From an uncultured Lachnospiraceae bacterium (GTDB lineage: Bacteria; Bacillota; Clostridia; Lachnospirales; Lachnospiraceae): 49,083 nt of DNA. Position 1 is the stretch's first letter. Each line of letters starts with the position of its first letter. The notes beneath the pieces are model-generated. The model saw nothing but the letters and a program-made list of their open reading frames with translations, searched no databases and was not told the DNA's origin. The position numbers were made by a program, and so were the translations under genes. The DNA is taken from assembly GCA_902767235.1 (NCBI GenBank), contig CACXGR010000262.1, positions 1 through 49,083 of the forward strand, given 5' to 3'. Positions 32,179 to 41,117 of this stretch are shown in pieces.

Positions 32179-32868
32179 ATGGAAGAGTACAAAAAGAGTT
32201 TTATAAACTTCATGGTGGATTCGCAGGTGCTCAGGTTCGGCGAGTTCACGCTCAAGAGCGGAAGAAAATCTCCGTTCTTCATGAACGCGGGCGCATACAA
32301 AACAGGATCCCAGCTCAATAAGCTCGGGGAATTCTACGCCAGGGCGATCAACGACAAATTCGGCCTTGAATTTGACGTGCTCTTCGGACCCGCCTATAAG
32401 GGGATACCGCTGGCAGTGGCGACCGTCATGGCGATCAGCCGCCTGTACGGCCGCGACATCAAGTACTGCGCAAACCGCAAGGAGATCAAGGATCACGGCG
32501 ACAAGGGCATTCTTCTCGGATCCCGTCTCTCAGATGACGACCGGGTCATGATCATAGAGGATGTGACCACCTCCGGCGCCTCGATCGCAGAGACGGTTCC
32601 GATCATCCGGGCCCAGGCCGATGTGGACATCGTCGGGCTGATGGTCTCTCTCGACAGAAGGGAAGTGGGACCGAAGGGAACGGTCAGCGCCCTGGAGGAG
32701 ATCCGGGACGATTACGGCTTTCCGGCCAGTGCGATCGTCACAATGGACGAAGTGCAGTCTTATCTGTACAACCGGCCGGTCAACGGCAGCATACTGATCG
32801 ACGACAAGGTAAAGCATGCCCTTGACAGCTACTATGCCGAATACGGCGTCCAAAAATCCAAACAGTGA
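32179..32868 (+). CDS. pyrE: Orotate phosphoribosyltransferase
   Basis: Makes OMP from orotate and PRPP, feeding PyrF encoded just upstream. The 229-residue protein has FGEFTLKSGRKSPFFMNAG near residue 20, the FGPAYKGIPLAVA loop, the KDHGDKG flexible loop and the PRPP-binding motif MIIEDVTTSGASIAE near residue 125. GAGGG precedes the ATG. The order pyrF-pyrE in a two-gene unit is common in Clostridia. Confidence 0.95.
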   Translation: MEEYKKSFINFMVDSQVLRFGEFTLKSGRKSPFFMNAGAYKTGSQLNKLGEFYARAINDKFGLEFDVLFGPAYKGIPLAVATVMAISRLYGRDIKYCANRKEIKDHGDKGILLGSRLSDDDRVMIIEDVTTSGASIAETVPIIRAQADVDIVGLMVSLDRREVGPKGTVSALEEIRDDYGFPASAIVTMDEVQSYLYNRPVNGSILIDDKVKHALDSYYAEYGVQKSKQ

Positions 32869-32883
32869 TGACCAGTCGGCTCC

Positions 32884-32901
32884 GCCGCCCGCAAGGGCGG
32901 C
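32884..32901 (+). other. GCAA-loop hairpin after pyrE
   Basis: GCCGCCC and GGGCGGC pair over 7 bp around a GCAA tetraloop. No T-run follows, so it is more likely a stabilising 3' stem than a strong terminator. Confidence 0.55.
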
Positions 32902-32966
32902 AGAGCCTCATTTATCTTATAGGAAGATCCCGCAGATGAGGACGGGACCTGAAAGGCAGGACATAT

Positions 32967-35039
32967 ATGGATCTGATCGATCTCAGATACAGGATCGCGA
33001 TGGAAAGGATGCGGGAGATACCGGGGGAGAATGCGGCAGATCCCGTATTCACCGACTATTTTGAACAGGGAGCCCGCTGGTTCATGCAGATGCAGGAGCA
33101 TGCGCGCTTTCTGGCTTCCGAGGAAGTGAATACCTGTTCCGTTGATACGCTCAGAGATATGAACCGGCAGCTCTATGAGGAGATCCGGCCGGGACAATAC
33201 GCGCACAGTTACGCAAATCCGGAATATGCGGTGAATAAGCTGGGCAGAGAATACGGAGCGCTGCTCTCATCGCTCCGGTATGAGATCCGAAGCGTGATCC
33301 CTTTTGTTTACAGAAAGGAGAAGGAGCGCTTCCTGATCCGGGCCGAGCTCTTTTTGGAAGTCTATACCTCTTTTACGGTGGCCTTTGCCGATCACGGCGG
33401 ACGCCCCGCGCCGGAGAATGTGAGGAGCATCATTTATCAATATCTGGCAGACTATTTTGAAGATGAAATGGTCTTCTATCTTCGGGACCAGCTGGTCTGC
33501 GGAGACAAAGGCATTTTCCGCCGCATCATGGACGGGGGACAGGAAGAAAGAGACCTCTATCTCACAGGCGAATATGTGAGCCGGGACGAGATCACAACAC
33601 ACGAATACATAAACAGCCTGGACGAAGACGAGATCGGGCGGATCGCCGATTCGATCACGGAGGGATACAGGCGGGGATTTATCAACAGCGGCAAAAACAT
33701 GGCGTCCAAGAAGAGCGCTGCGGTCATCTTTCATCTGGGCTTTGAGCGGATCGCAAGGCGCTGTATCCGCTCTCTGAAAGCAATGGGACTGAGCGCCGTC
33801 GTCTCCTCCGAGATCCCCACTCTGTTCCATCGGTACCGGAAGGGCGAGATGGGATACGGAGGGGCAGATCCGAATCCCCGGTATTTCTATGACCACAGAG
33901 AAGATCTCGCTCTCTATCTGGATGCATCTCTTCAGATGAGAAGGCTGGAGGGCCTGTCAAATGCATACAGGACGCTGAGAGAAAAGACGCTTCTGTATGC
34001 CGGGCCCGTCGTCATCGAGACTTTCGGCAGCGCTCCTTTTGTGCCGGCCGGACGGAAGGAGGCGCCTGCCTACGACAGTGACCAGAGAGCGATGTCTGCG
34101 GAGTATGAGATCAAGGCCGATGTCCTGTACAGCGACGCAGTGGCGGCTCATAACCGAAGCTTTACGATCATCGCCTTTCCGCTTCCGTCCATCGCCGGGA
34201 GCCGCGACGAATACGAGAAGATCTTTGAGGAAGTGGTCGCGATCAATACGCTTGACTATGCCTTGTATGAAGAAGTGCAGGGGAAAATGATCGACGTCCT
34301 GAACAGATCGTCCCATGTGGAAGTAAAGGGAATGAACGGAAACAGGACAGATCTTCGGATCCAGCTTGCGGAAGTATCCGACCCGGAAAACGAGGCAAAT
34401 TTCGAAAACTGCACGGCCGATCTCAATATACCGGTCGGAGAAGTATACACGACACCTGTGCTGGAAGGAACAAACGGAAAGCTCCATGTGACCGGTGTCC
34501 ATCTGGAGGGGCTTTATTTCAAGGAACTTGAGATCGACTTCAGGGACGGAAGAGTCTGCGGATGCAGCTGCGCGAACTTTGAAGACCGGAAGGAATGCCT
34601 TGCGTATATTGAGGACAATATCCTTTATCATCACAAGGATCTTCCGATGGGAGAATGTGCCATAGGCACGAATACGACAGCCTATGCCGCCGCCGCGAGA
34701 TACGGGATCGCCGACAGGCTGCCCATTCTCATCGCGGAAAAGACAGGGCCCCATTTTGCGCTCGGGGACACGTGCTATGCTCACGAAGAGGACAACCGCG
34801 TCTATAACCCGGACGGCAAAGAGATCATAGCCAAAGACAATTCCGTGTCGATCCGGAGAAAGACCGACGCCTCAAAGGCTTATTTCGGCTGTCACACGGA
34901 CATCACGATCCCCTATGAGGAGCTGGGAGAGTTCACGGCCGTCCGAAAGGACGGGACCAGGATTCCGATCCTGCTGGAAGGAAGGTTTGTGCTGGAGGGG
35001 ACGCAGATCCTCAATGAACCGCTCCTTCGTATCGGATGA
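32967..35039 (+). CDS. M29-type aminopeptidase with long N-terminal extension
   Basis: A 690-residue protein whose C-terminal 370 residues match metallopeptidase family M29. Likely metal ligands are visible: Glu in NIPVGEVYTTP near residue 490, Glu in MGECAIGTN near residue 560, His in TGPHFALGDTCYAHEED near residue 595 and the His-x-Asp of GCHTDITIP near residue 641. The first 300 or so residues are alpha-helical, charged and not recognised; classical M29 enzymes such as AmpS are only about 410 residues. No signal peptide, so cytoplasmic peptide turnover is likely. AGGA lies before the ATG at 32967. No neighbour points to a specific role. Confidence 0.82.
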   Translation: MDLIDLRYRIAMERMREIPGENAADPVFTDYFEQGARWFMQMQEHARFLASEEVNTCSVDTLRDMNRQLYEEIRPGQYAHSYANPEYAVNKLGREYGALLSSLRYEIRSVIPFVYRKEKERFLIRAELFLEVYTSFTVAFADHGGRPAPENVRSIIYQYLADYFEDEMVFYLRDQLVCGDKGIFRRIMDGGQEERDLYLTGEYVSRDEITTHEYINSLDEDEIGRIADSITEGYRRGFINSGKNMASKKSAAVIFHLGFERIARRCIRSLKAMGLSAVVSSEIPTLFHRYRKGEMGYGGADPNPRYFYDHREDLALYLDASLQMRRLEGLSNAYRTLREKTLLYAGPVVIETFGSAPFVPAGRKEAPAYDSDQRAMSAEYEIKADVLYSDAVAAHNRSFTIIAFPLPSIAGSRDEYEKIFEEVVAINTLDYALYEEVQGKMIDVLNRSSHVEVKGMNGNRTDLRIQLAEVSDPENEANFENCTADLNIPVGEVYTTPVLEGTNGKLHVTGVHLEGLYFKELEIDFRDGRVCGCSCANFEDRKECLAYIEDNILYHHKDLPMGECAIGTNTTAYAAAARYGIADRLPILIAEKTGPHFALGDTCYAHEEDNRVYNPDGKEIIAKDNSVSIRRKTDASKAYFGCHTDITIPYEELGEFTAVRKDGTRIPILLEGRFVLEGTQILNEPLLRIG

Positions 35040-35088
35040 CGCCGCATGAAGAGGGAAAAAGAATCTGGTCATGACGGTTCTTTCGAGG

Positions 35089-35117
35089 TTGCACAAAGAA
35101 AATGTTTTCGTTAAACT
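35089..35117 (+). promoter_or_regulatory. Possible promoter for the pur operon
   Basis: TTGCAC at 35089-35094 and TAAACT at 35112-35117 are 17 bp apart. A small inverted repeat TTGAC-AAG-GTCAA at 35136-35148 lies between this and the purE ribosome site and might be an operator. No purine riboswitch fold was recognised. Confidence 0.38.
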
Positions 35118-35169
35118 AAACTAGTGAAATATATCTTGACAAGGTCAAAGGGAAGAGTAAGGAGGCACA

Positions 35170-35670
35170 ATGGCACAAGTAGGAATCGTTATGGGAAGCG
35201 ACTCGGATCTCTCCGTTATGAGTAAGGCGGCGGAAATCCTCGACGAATTCGGGATCAGTTATGAAATGCATATCATTTCCGCGCACAGAGAACCGGACTT
35301 GTTTTTCAAATGGGCGAAGGGCGCAGAAGAGAGAGGGATCAAAGTTATCATCGCGGGTGCCGGAATGGCAGCGCATCTTCCCGGCATGTGCGCAGCATTG
35401 TTCCCTATGCCCGTGATCGGCATACCGATGCATACGACCTCGCTGGGAGGAAGAGATTCTCTCTACTCCATCGTCCAGATGCCCTCCGGGATCCCGGTGG
35501 CAACGGTGGCGATCGGCGGCGGCAAGAACGCGGGGATCCTGGCAGCCAAGATCCTGGCGGTGTCTGACAGCGCGCTTCTTTCCCGGCTCAAGGACTACAG
35601 CGCGAATATGGCAAAGGAAGTGGAGAAAAAAGATGCGCATCTTCAGGATGCGGGCTATAAGAACTATTGA
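35170..35670 (+). CDS. purE: N5-carboxyaminoimidazole ribonucleotide mutase PurE
   Basis: Rearranges N5-CAIR to CAIR in purine synthesis. The 166-residue class I type protein has GIVMGSDSDLSVM at the start, SAHREPD with the active-site His near residue 38, and AGAGMAAHLPGM, PVIGIPM and SLYSIVQMPSGIPVATVAI in the core. AGGAGG sits 6 bp before the ATG. It leads a four-gene set with purM, purN and purD. Confidence 0.96.
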   Translation: MAQVGIVMGSDSDLSVMSKAAEILDEFGISYEMHIISAHREPDLFFKWAKGAEERGIKVIIAGAGMAAHLPGMCAALFPMPVIGIPMHTTSLGGRDSLYSIVQMPSGIPVATVAIGGGKNAGILAAKILAVSDSALLSRLKDYSANMAKEVEKKDAHLQDAGYKNY

Positions 35671-35700
35671 GGACCACAATACGAAGGAGAATAACAATAC

Positions 35701-36735
35701 ATGGGTTTGGATTATAAGAGTTCAGGAGTGGATATTGAAGCCGGCTATCGCAGCGTCGAGCTTATGAAGCAGTATGTCAGCCGCACCATGCGTCCGGAGG
35801 TCATGGGCGGACTGGGAGGCTTTTCCGGCGCTTTTTCTCTTGAGAAGGTCAAGAAGATGGAAAAACCCGTGCTTTTATCCGGCACAGACGGCGTGGGCAC
35901 GAAGCTCAAGATCGCCTTTCTGATGGATAAGCACGACACGGTCGGCATCGACTGCGTTGCGATGTGCGTCAATGATGTCGCCTGCGCCGGCGGTGAGCCG
36001 CTGTTCTTTTTGGACTATATTGCCTGCGGGAAGAATGTCCCCGAAAAGATCGCGCAGATCGTATCCGGTGTGTGCGAGGGCTGTGTGCAGTCCGACGCCG
36101 CCCTGATCGGCGGAGAGACCGCGGAGATGCCCGGCTTTTATCCGGTGGACGAGTACGACCTGGCCGGTTTCGCAGTGGGCGTCGCAGATGAAAAGGATCT
36201 CATCACGGGCGCGGATATAAAGCCCGGCGACAAGCTGGTGGGCATCGCTTCTTCAGGCGTCCACAGCAACGGCTTTTCACTTGTGAGAAAAGTGTTCGAC
36301 GTCGGCGAGACGAATCTGAAACGATTCTATCCCGAGCTTGGCGCAACGCTTGGCGATACGCTTTTGACGCCTACCAGGATCTATGTGAAAGCGCTTCGCG
36401 CCGTCAGGGAAGCGGGGATCCGCATCAAGGGATGCAGCCACATCACCGGCGGAGGCTTCTATGAGAACATTCCGAGAATGCTCCCCGACGGGATCGTCGC
36501 GAACGTGAAAAAAGACAGCTATCCGATCCTTCCGATCTTTACGCTTATGCAGAAAAAGGGCGGATTGGAAGAAAAAATGATGTACAACACCTTTAACATG
36601 GGCATCGGCATGGTGCTGGCACTTGAGAGCGCGGATGCGGAACTGGCTGTCGAGGTTCTCCGGGCCGCCGGCGAGGAGGCATATGTGATCGGAGAGACAG
36701 CAGCCGGGTCCCGGAAGGGAGTGGAATTATGCTGA
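35701..36735 (+). CDS. purM: Phosphoribosylformylglycinamidine cyclo-ligase PurM
   Basis: Closes the imidazole ring to give AIR. The 344-residue protein begins LDYKSSGVDIEAGYRSVELMK and has GGLGGFSGAF, LSGTDGVGTKLKIA near residue 61, GIDCVAMCVNDVACAGGEPLFFLDY, GGETAEMPGFY and the HITGGGFYENIPRML segment. It shares the fold of HypE at the start of this window. AAGGAG lies about 12 bp before the start. The stop overlaps purN by 7 bp. Confidence 0.96.
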   Translation: MGLDYKSSGVDIEAGYRSVELMKQYVSRTMRPEVMGGLGGFSGAFSLEKVKKMEKPVLLSGTDGVGTKLKIAFLMDKHDTVGIDCVAMCVNDVACAGGEPLFFLDYIACGKNVPEKIAQIVSGVCEGCVQSDAALIGGETAEMPGFYPVDEYDLAGFAVGVADEKDLITGADIKPGDKLVGIASSGVHSNGFSLVRKVFDVGETNLKRFYPELGATLGDTLLTPTRIYVKALRAVREAGIRIKGCSHITGGGFYENIPRMLPDGIVANVKKDSYPILPIFTLMQKKGGLEEKMMYNTFNMGIGMVLALESADAELAVEVLRAAGEEAYVIGETAAGSRKGVELC

Positions 36736-37361
36736 GCGTTGCCGTATGCGTGTCCGGCGGAGGGACGAATCTCCAGGCGATCATCGATGCCGTCGAGAGC
36801 GGCAGGATCGTCAACACGAAGATCGTGAAGGTGATCAGCAATAACCCGAATGCGCGCGCGCTGAAGCGGGCGGCGGACGCAGGGATCGAGGGGATCTGTG
36901 TATCGCCCAGATCCTATGAGACCAGAGAAGCGTTTAATCAGGCGCTGCTCGAGGCGCTTACCGCTGCGGAACCGGATCTCATTGTTCTGGCCGGATTCAT
37001 GGTCGCGGTGCCCGCATGCGTGATCAATGCGTTCAGGGGCCGGATCATCAATATTCATCCGGCGCTCATCCCCTCTTTCTGCGGAAAGGGATATTACGGA
37101 CTTCACGTGCACGAGAAGGTCCTCGAGAGAGGTGTGAAGGTCACGGGGGCGACGGTGCACTTTGTGGACGAGGATCTCGATCACGGGCCGATCCTTCTGC
37201 AGAAAGCGGTGGCAGTAAAAGAAAACGATACGCCTGAGATCCTTCAGCGCCGTGTGATGGAAGAGGCGGAATGGATCCTTCTGCCGAGCGCGATCTCATT
37301 GATCGCACAGGGCAGGGTATGGATCGATGAAAAAGGTATCACGCATATCAAAGAGTCTTGA
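36729..37361 (+). CDS. purN: Phosphoribosylglycinamide formyltransferase PurN
   Basis: Transfers a formyl group from 10-formyl-tetrahydrofolate to GAR. The 210-residue protein has VCVSGGGTNLQAIIDA near the N-terminus, FMVAVPACVINAF, the active-site block NIHPALIPSF with the catalytic His, and GATVHFVDEDLDHGPIL with the catalytic Asp. It overlaps purM by 7 bp and is followed 14 bp later by purD, so the genes are one transcription unit. Confidence 0.96.
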   Translation: MLSVAVCVSGGGTNLQAIIDAVESGRIVNTKIVKVISNNPNARALKRAADAGIEGICVSPRSYETREAFNQALLEALTAAEPDLIVLAGFMVAVPACVINAFRGRIINIHPALIPSFCGKGYYGLHVHEKVLERGVKVTGATVHFVDEDLDHGPILLQKAVAVKENDTPEILQRRVMEEAEWILLPSAISLIAQGRVWIDEKGITHIKES

Positions 37362-37375
37362 CAGGAGGACAATCC

Positions 37376-38653
37376 ATGAAAGTATTACTGGTAGGAGGCG
37401 GAGGAAGAGAGCATGCGATCGCAGATGCGCTCAGAAGAAGTCCGCAGGTAGATACACTTTACTGTGCGCCCGGCAACGCGGGGATCGCAAGGATCGCGGA
37501 ATGCGTCCCGATCGGGACGATGGACTTTAAAGCACTGACGGATTTTGCCAAAGAAAAAGAGATCGATCTCACCGTTTGCAGCATGGATGATCCGCTCTGT
37601 GCAGGGATCGTCGATGCCTTTGAGGCCGAGGGACTCAGGATCTTCGGCACGCCGGCCAACGCGGCGATCATCGAAGGCAGCAAAGCGTTCTCCAAGGATC
37701 TGATGAAAAAATACGGGATCCCGACCGCTGCTTATGAAGTCTTTGAGGATCCGGAGAAAGCGCTGGCGTATCTTGAGAGCGCCGCGATGCCGATCGTTCT
37801 GAAGGCATCGGGGCTTGCGCTGGGCAAGGGCGTCCTGATCTGCAATACGCTTGAAGAGGCGAAGGAAGGCGTCAAAGAACTGATGACCGACCGGAAATTC
37901 GGCGATGCGGGCAGCAGGATCGTCATCGAGGAGTTTATGACCGGCAGAGAAGTATCGGTCCTCGCATTTGCTGACGGAAAGCACTATAAGCTCATGAGCA
38001 GCTCCCAGGACCACAAGAGGGCCGGCGACGGCGATACGGGACTCAACACGGGCGGCATGGGCACTTTTTCACCCAGTCCCTTTTACACGGATGAGATCGA
38101 TGCGTACTGCAGAGAGAATATCTACCAGCGGACCATGGACGCCATGGCCAAAGAGGGAAGACCCTTCCGCGGCGTTCTGTATTTTGGCCTCATGCTGACA
38201 GCAGACGGTCCCAAGGTGCTGGAGTACAATACGAGATTCGGAGATCCTGAGACGCAGGTGGTCCTGCCCAGGATGAGATCGGACATCATCGATGTCATGC
38301 AGGCCTGCATTGACGGGACGCTGGATCAGATCGATCTGGAATTTGAGGATAATGCGGCGGTCTGTGTCGTCATTGCTTCGGGCGGCTACCCGGGCAGCTA
38401 TGAGAAGGGAAAGGTCATCACGGGACTGGACGCCTTTGAGGGCAGGGAAGGTTACTACTGCTTCCACGCCGGGACAGCCTTTGACAAAGACGGAAATACC
38501 GTGACCAGCGGCGGACGCGTTCTGGGCGTGACCGCACTCGGCAAAACGCTCAAGGAGGCGAGGGCCAACGCGTATAACGCTGCCGGATGGATCCGCTTCG
38601 AAGGACAGTACATGCGCCATGATATAGGAAAAGCCATCGATTCCGCGCAGTAA
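37376..38653 (+). CDS. purD: Phosphoribosylamine-glycine ligase PurD
   Basis: Makes GAR from phosphoribosylamine, glycine and ATP. The 425-residue ATP-grasp protein opens MKVLLVGGGGREHAIADAL, and has KKYGIPTAAYEVF, VLKASGLALGKGVLI, EEFMTGREVSVLAFADG, SSSQDHKRAGDGDTGLNTGG and LEYNTRFGDPETQVVLPR, all standard. ATG 37376 is chosen because AGGAGG lies 7 bp upstream; an in-frame start at 37358 sits before that site and would overlap purN. purF, purH and purL are not in the window. Confidence 0.96.
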   Translation: MKVLLVGGGGREHAIADALRRSPQVDTLYCAPGNAGIARIAECVPIGTMDFKALTDFAKEKEIDLTVCSMDDPLCAGIVDAFEAEGLRIFGTPANAAIIEGSKAFSKDLMKKYGIPTAAYEVFEDPEKALAYLESAAMPIVLKASGLALGKGVLICNTLEEAKEGVKELMTDRKFGDAGSRIVIEEFMTGREVSVLAFADGKHYKLMSSSQDHKRAGDGDTGLNTGGMGTFSPSPFYTDEIDAYCRENIYQRTMDAMAKEGRPFRGVLYFGLMLTADGPKVLEYNTRFGDPETQVVLPRMRSDIIDVMQACIDGTLDQIDLEFEDNAAVCVVIASGGYPGSYEKGKVITGLDAFEGREGYYCFHAGTAFDKDGNTVTSGGRVLGVTALGKTLKEARANAYNAAGWIRFEGQYMRHDIGKAIDSAQ

Positions 38654-38753
38654 GACCGGGACCGTATGCAGAGCAGAAGGATCCTGTCCGGATCAGGGGC
38701 AGATCCTGAATAAGAAGAGTTAGCAGAGTACTGCATCTCAGATTGGAGTAGAA

Positions 38754-40583
38754 ATGAGCAAATGGAGTAAAGGAATCAGAAAAATGCTGTCAGCAGCCGG
38801 GATCAGCTTTCTGATCGCGGCCAATGCGATGGTCATGCCTCTTTGTGCATCCGCAGCCACTGCAGTGACAGACGGCGTCATGATCAGAAATGACGCGTCT
38901 ACGGAAGCCGGGATCATCGGCAGCCTGAACGAAGGCGACGAAGTCACTATTTTGGATGTGGTCCAGTCGGGCGACGGGTATGCCTGGTACTATATCGAGC
39001 TTGAAAACGGCAATACGGGCTATGTACGCAGCGACCTGTTAAACGCAAGCGAAGAGGAACTGAAGGATTTTGGCGGCGCGCCTGTGAACAAGGAAGAGGA
39101 AGCGGCCGAAGAACAGAAGGAAGAGACGGAAGCGCCGGCGCAAGAGACCCAGGAACAGGCAGAAGCAGAGAACAGCAATGCAGAAGCAGAGAACAGCAAT
39201 GCAGAAGCAGGAACGACCCAAGAGGCCGCGCCGGCAGCTGCCACCGGGCAGACGCCTGCTGAAACATCCGGGGATTATGATGCCTCCAAAGACCCCAATG
39301 CTCATTTTTCCGTGAAGTATGAGACAGAAGCGGACGGTTCCGGCAACTGGTATGTCTATAACGATGACAACGGAAGCAGAATTAAGATCAGCGACATAAA
39401 GACAGCTGCAGATAATGCCGGCAATGCGGGCGGGCCCGGAATGTGGAAGCCTGCGGCCATTATCTTCGGCATTCTGACACTCGCTCTGGCTGCATTCGCC
39501 CTGTTTTTGATCAAATCCATCCGCGACGGAAGGAGCAAGAGCTCCCGCAGAAGATCTCTCGAGGTCGCCGGTTATACCCCCTATGAAGAGGACGGCGAAG
39601 AGGAAGAGACCGAAGATGAGTACTATTTCACAGATGACGAGGAGAGCGGGGACGGCGAAGAGAACACGGATTCCACGATCGAAGTCGAAGTACCGCAGGA
39701 GGAAGAACCGGTTGAACTTCCAAGCGGTGACGGAGCGGACGCGGAGATCAGCGCAGTTACGGACAGCTTGAGCAGATCGGTTCAGGACCTCACGGCGGAA
39801 GAAGCAGCTGAAGCGGATAGAGAAGAAGCGGATGCGGCGTCTGCAAATGATCAGGACGAAGCCGATGCGGCTGCTGCCGAAAAAGCAGACGAAACAGCGG
39901 AAACATCTATTGAGACTGCCACATCCGATACGGATGCAGATGCGGCCGATACGGATCCCGCAGCAGAGAAAGACAGCGGATCCGAGCCCGGTCACGCCGA
40001 TGAAACAGAAGTGCCGGACAGCGATCAGGATTACGCCGATGAAGACGAGGCGTACCCGGATGAAGAGGAGTACGAAGAAGAAGATTACGAAGAAGACTAC
40101 GACGATGAAGAATATGATGACGAAGATTATGAGGAAGACGGGGATTACAGTGACGGAGAAAGTACCCGCGTAAGATCCCGCGGTAAGGAAAGCGGCGGCT
40201 TCTTCGGCTTCTTCAAAAAAGTGTTCGGATCCGATTCGAAGGAAGACAGGGAGGACGAAGGAGAGGACTTTGATGAGGAGGAGCACGAATTCGATGAATT
40301 CAGCGAGTATCCGGAGGATGTCGATCTTCTGCCTAAGGAAGAGAATACGGAGGATGATCTCTCCGATGAGGACGACTTCGAGGAAGACGATGATGCCGGA
40401 AGCTCGAACGCCAGAGGCAGGCTGTCCATGCAGCGCGTCATGAAAAATGTCGGCTATAAGGAAGAGGAAAACGATTTCTCCGACAGTGATCCCGTTGAAG
40501 ATGATGAGGATCTCGCTGAGTCGCTGTATGACGATGATGACGACATGTCCTTTTCTTTTATCGGCACCTCCCGGAAGAAATGA
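38754..40583 (+). CDS. Membrane SH3-domain protein with very acidic cytoplasmic tail
   Basis: A 609-residue protein of unknown function. A signal peptide (to about residue 35, ending ASA) is followed by a bacterial SH3 domain (DGVMIRNDASTEAGIIGSL, WYYIELENGNTGYVRSDLL), an Ala/Glu/Asn-rich linker with the short repeat AEAENSN, a second small region, and one membrane helix at about residues 230-256. The remaining 350 residues, predicted cytoplasmic, are extremely rich in Asp and Glu, with stretches such as EEYEEEDYEEDYDDEEYD, and two short basic islands (KSSRRRS, RVRSRGKES, then FFGFFKKVFG). SH3b domains usually bind peptidoglycan. The acidic tail could bind metal or basic proteins; this is inference. 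Confidence 0.8.
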   Translation: MSKWSKGIRKMLSAAGISFLIAANAMVMPLCASAATAVTDGVMIRNDASTEAGIIGSLNEGDEVTILDVVQSGDGYAWYYIELENGNTGYVRSDLLNASEEELKDFGGAPVNKEEEAAEEQKEETEAPAQETQEQAEAENSNAEAENSNAEAGTTQEAAPAAATGQTPAETSGDYDASKDPNAHFSVKYETEADGSGNWYVYNDDNGSRIKISDIKTAADNAGNAGGPGMWKPAAIIFGILTLALAAFALFLIKSIRDGRSKSSRRRSLEVAGYTPYEEDGEEEETEDEYYFTDDEESGDGEENTDSTIEVEVPQEEEPVELPSGDGADAEISAVTDSLSRSVQDLTAEEAAEADREEADAASANDQDEADAAAAEKADETAETSIETATSDTDADAADTDPAAEKDSGSEPGHADETEVPDSDQDYADEDEAYPDEEEYEEEDYEEDYDDEEYDDEDYEEDGDYSDGESTRVRSRGKESGGFFGFFKKVFGSDSKEDREDEGEDFDEEEHEFDEFSEYPEDVDLLPKEENTEDDLSDEDDFEEDDDAGSSNARGRLSMQRVMKNVGYKEEENDFSDSDPVEDDEDLAESLYDDDDDMSFSFIGTSRKK

Positions 40584-40626
40584 GCCTTGTGCTGAGGGGA
40601 TCTGCACTGCGTGGTGACAGCCGAAC

Positions 40627-40655
40627 TTGACATACAAATCCACCTGTTATACCAT
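40627..40655 (+). promoter_or_regulatory. Promoter of the gntR-clpC operon
   Basis: TTGACA at 40627-40632 matches consensus exactly and TACCAT at 40650-40655 lies 17 bp on. The -10 box falls inside the inverted repeat described separately. Confidence 0.6.
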
Positions 40656-40674
40656 ATATATAACAGGTGGATTT
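40636..40674 (+). promoter_or_regulatory. 16-bp perfect inverted repeat, probable GntR operator
   Basis: Arms 40636-40651 (AAATCCACCTGTTATA) and 40659-40674 are perfect complements around a 7-base centre CCATATA. The repeat covers the spacer, -10 and start region of the promoter, so a dimeric repressor bound here would block transcription. The first product of the operon is a GntR-type regulator, making autoregulation likely. In RNA reading through from upstream, the same repeat followed by ATTTTGGCTTTTC could also act as a terminator for the SH3-protein gene. Confidence 0.75.
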
Positions 40675-40706
40675 TGGCTTTTCTTAACAAAAAGGAAGGT
40701 GATATT

Positions 40707-41117
40707 ATGCTGATCGAGATTGATTTCAGCAGTGATGAGGCTATATATCAGCAGTTATGCAATCAGATCATATTGGGGATCGCCACTTCAAGGCTGACGG
40801 ACGGCGATGTTCTTCCCTCCGTGAGGCAGATGGCGGATGATATAGGCATCAACATGCATACCGTCAATAAGGCCTATTCGATCCTGCGCCAGGAAGGCTT
40901 TGTCAAGGTAGACAGAAGACGCGGCGCTTTTGTATCCGTGGATGACAGGAACCGGGAGCGCGCGCTTCGGATCATCGAGAAAGAAATGCGCGTGCTGCTC
41001 GCAGAGGCGAGATGCCGCGGACTGAGCAAGGAGGACCTGCTCATGCTTGTCAACAGGATCTATGACGAATATGACGGCGGAATAAAAAAAACTGACAGAT
41101 ACAAAGAGATAAGATGA
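40707..41117 (+). CDS. GntR-family (YtrA-like) transcriptional regulator
   Basis: A 136-residue regulator with an N-terminal winged helix of GntR type: DEAIYQQLCNQIILGIATSRLTDGDVLPSVRQMADD, then NMHTVNKAYSILRQEGFVKVDRRRGAFV. The short helical tail (about 55 residues) lacks an effector-binding domain, as in the YtrA subfamily that usually controls its own operon. ATG 40707 follows GGAAGGTGAT; the longer frame would start inside the operator. It overlaps clpC by 4 bp (ATGA), so regulator and protease ATPase are made together. Confidence 0.88.
   Translation: MLIEIDFSSDEAIYQQLCNQIILGIATSRLTDGDVLPSVRQMADDIGINMHTVNKAYSILRQEGFVKVDRRRGAFVSVDDRNRERALRIIEKEMRVLLAEARCRGLSKEDLLMLVNRIYDEYDGGIKKTDRYKEIR

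Noticed and set aside
35136..35141. TTGACA as the -35 box for purE
   Set aside because: Only 28 bases separate it from the ATG and the ribosome site occupies the place of a -10 box.
35143..35150. CtsR-type operator GGTCAAA
   Set aside because: Only one half-site is present; the paired heptad is missing.
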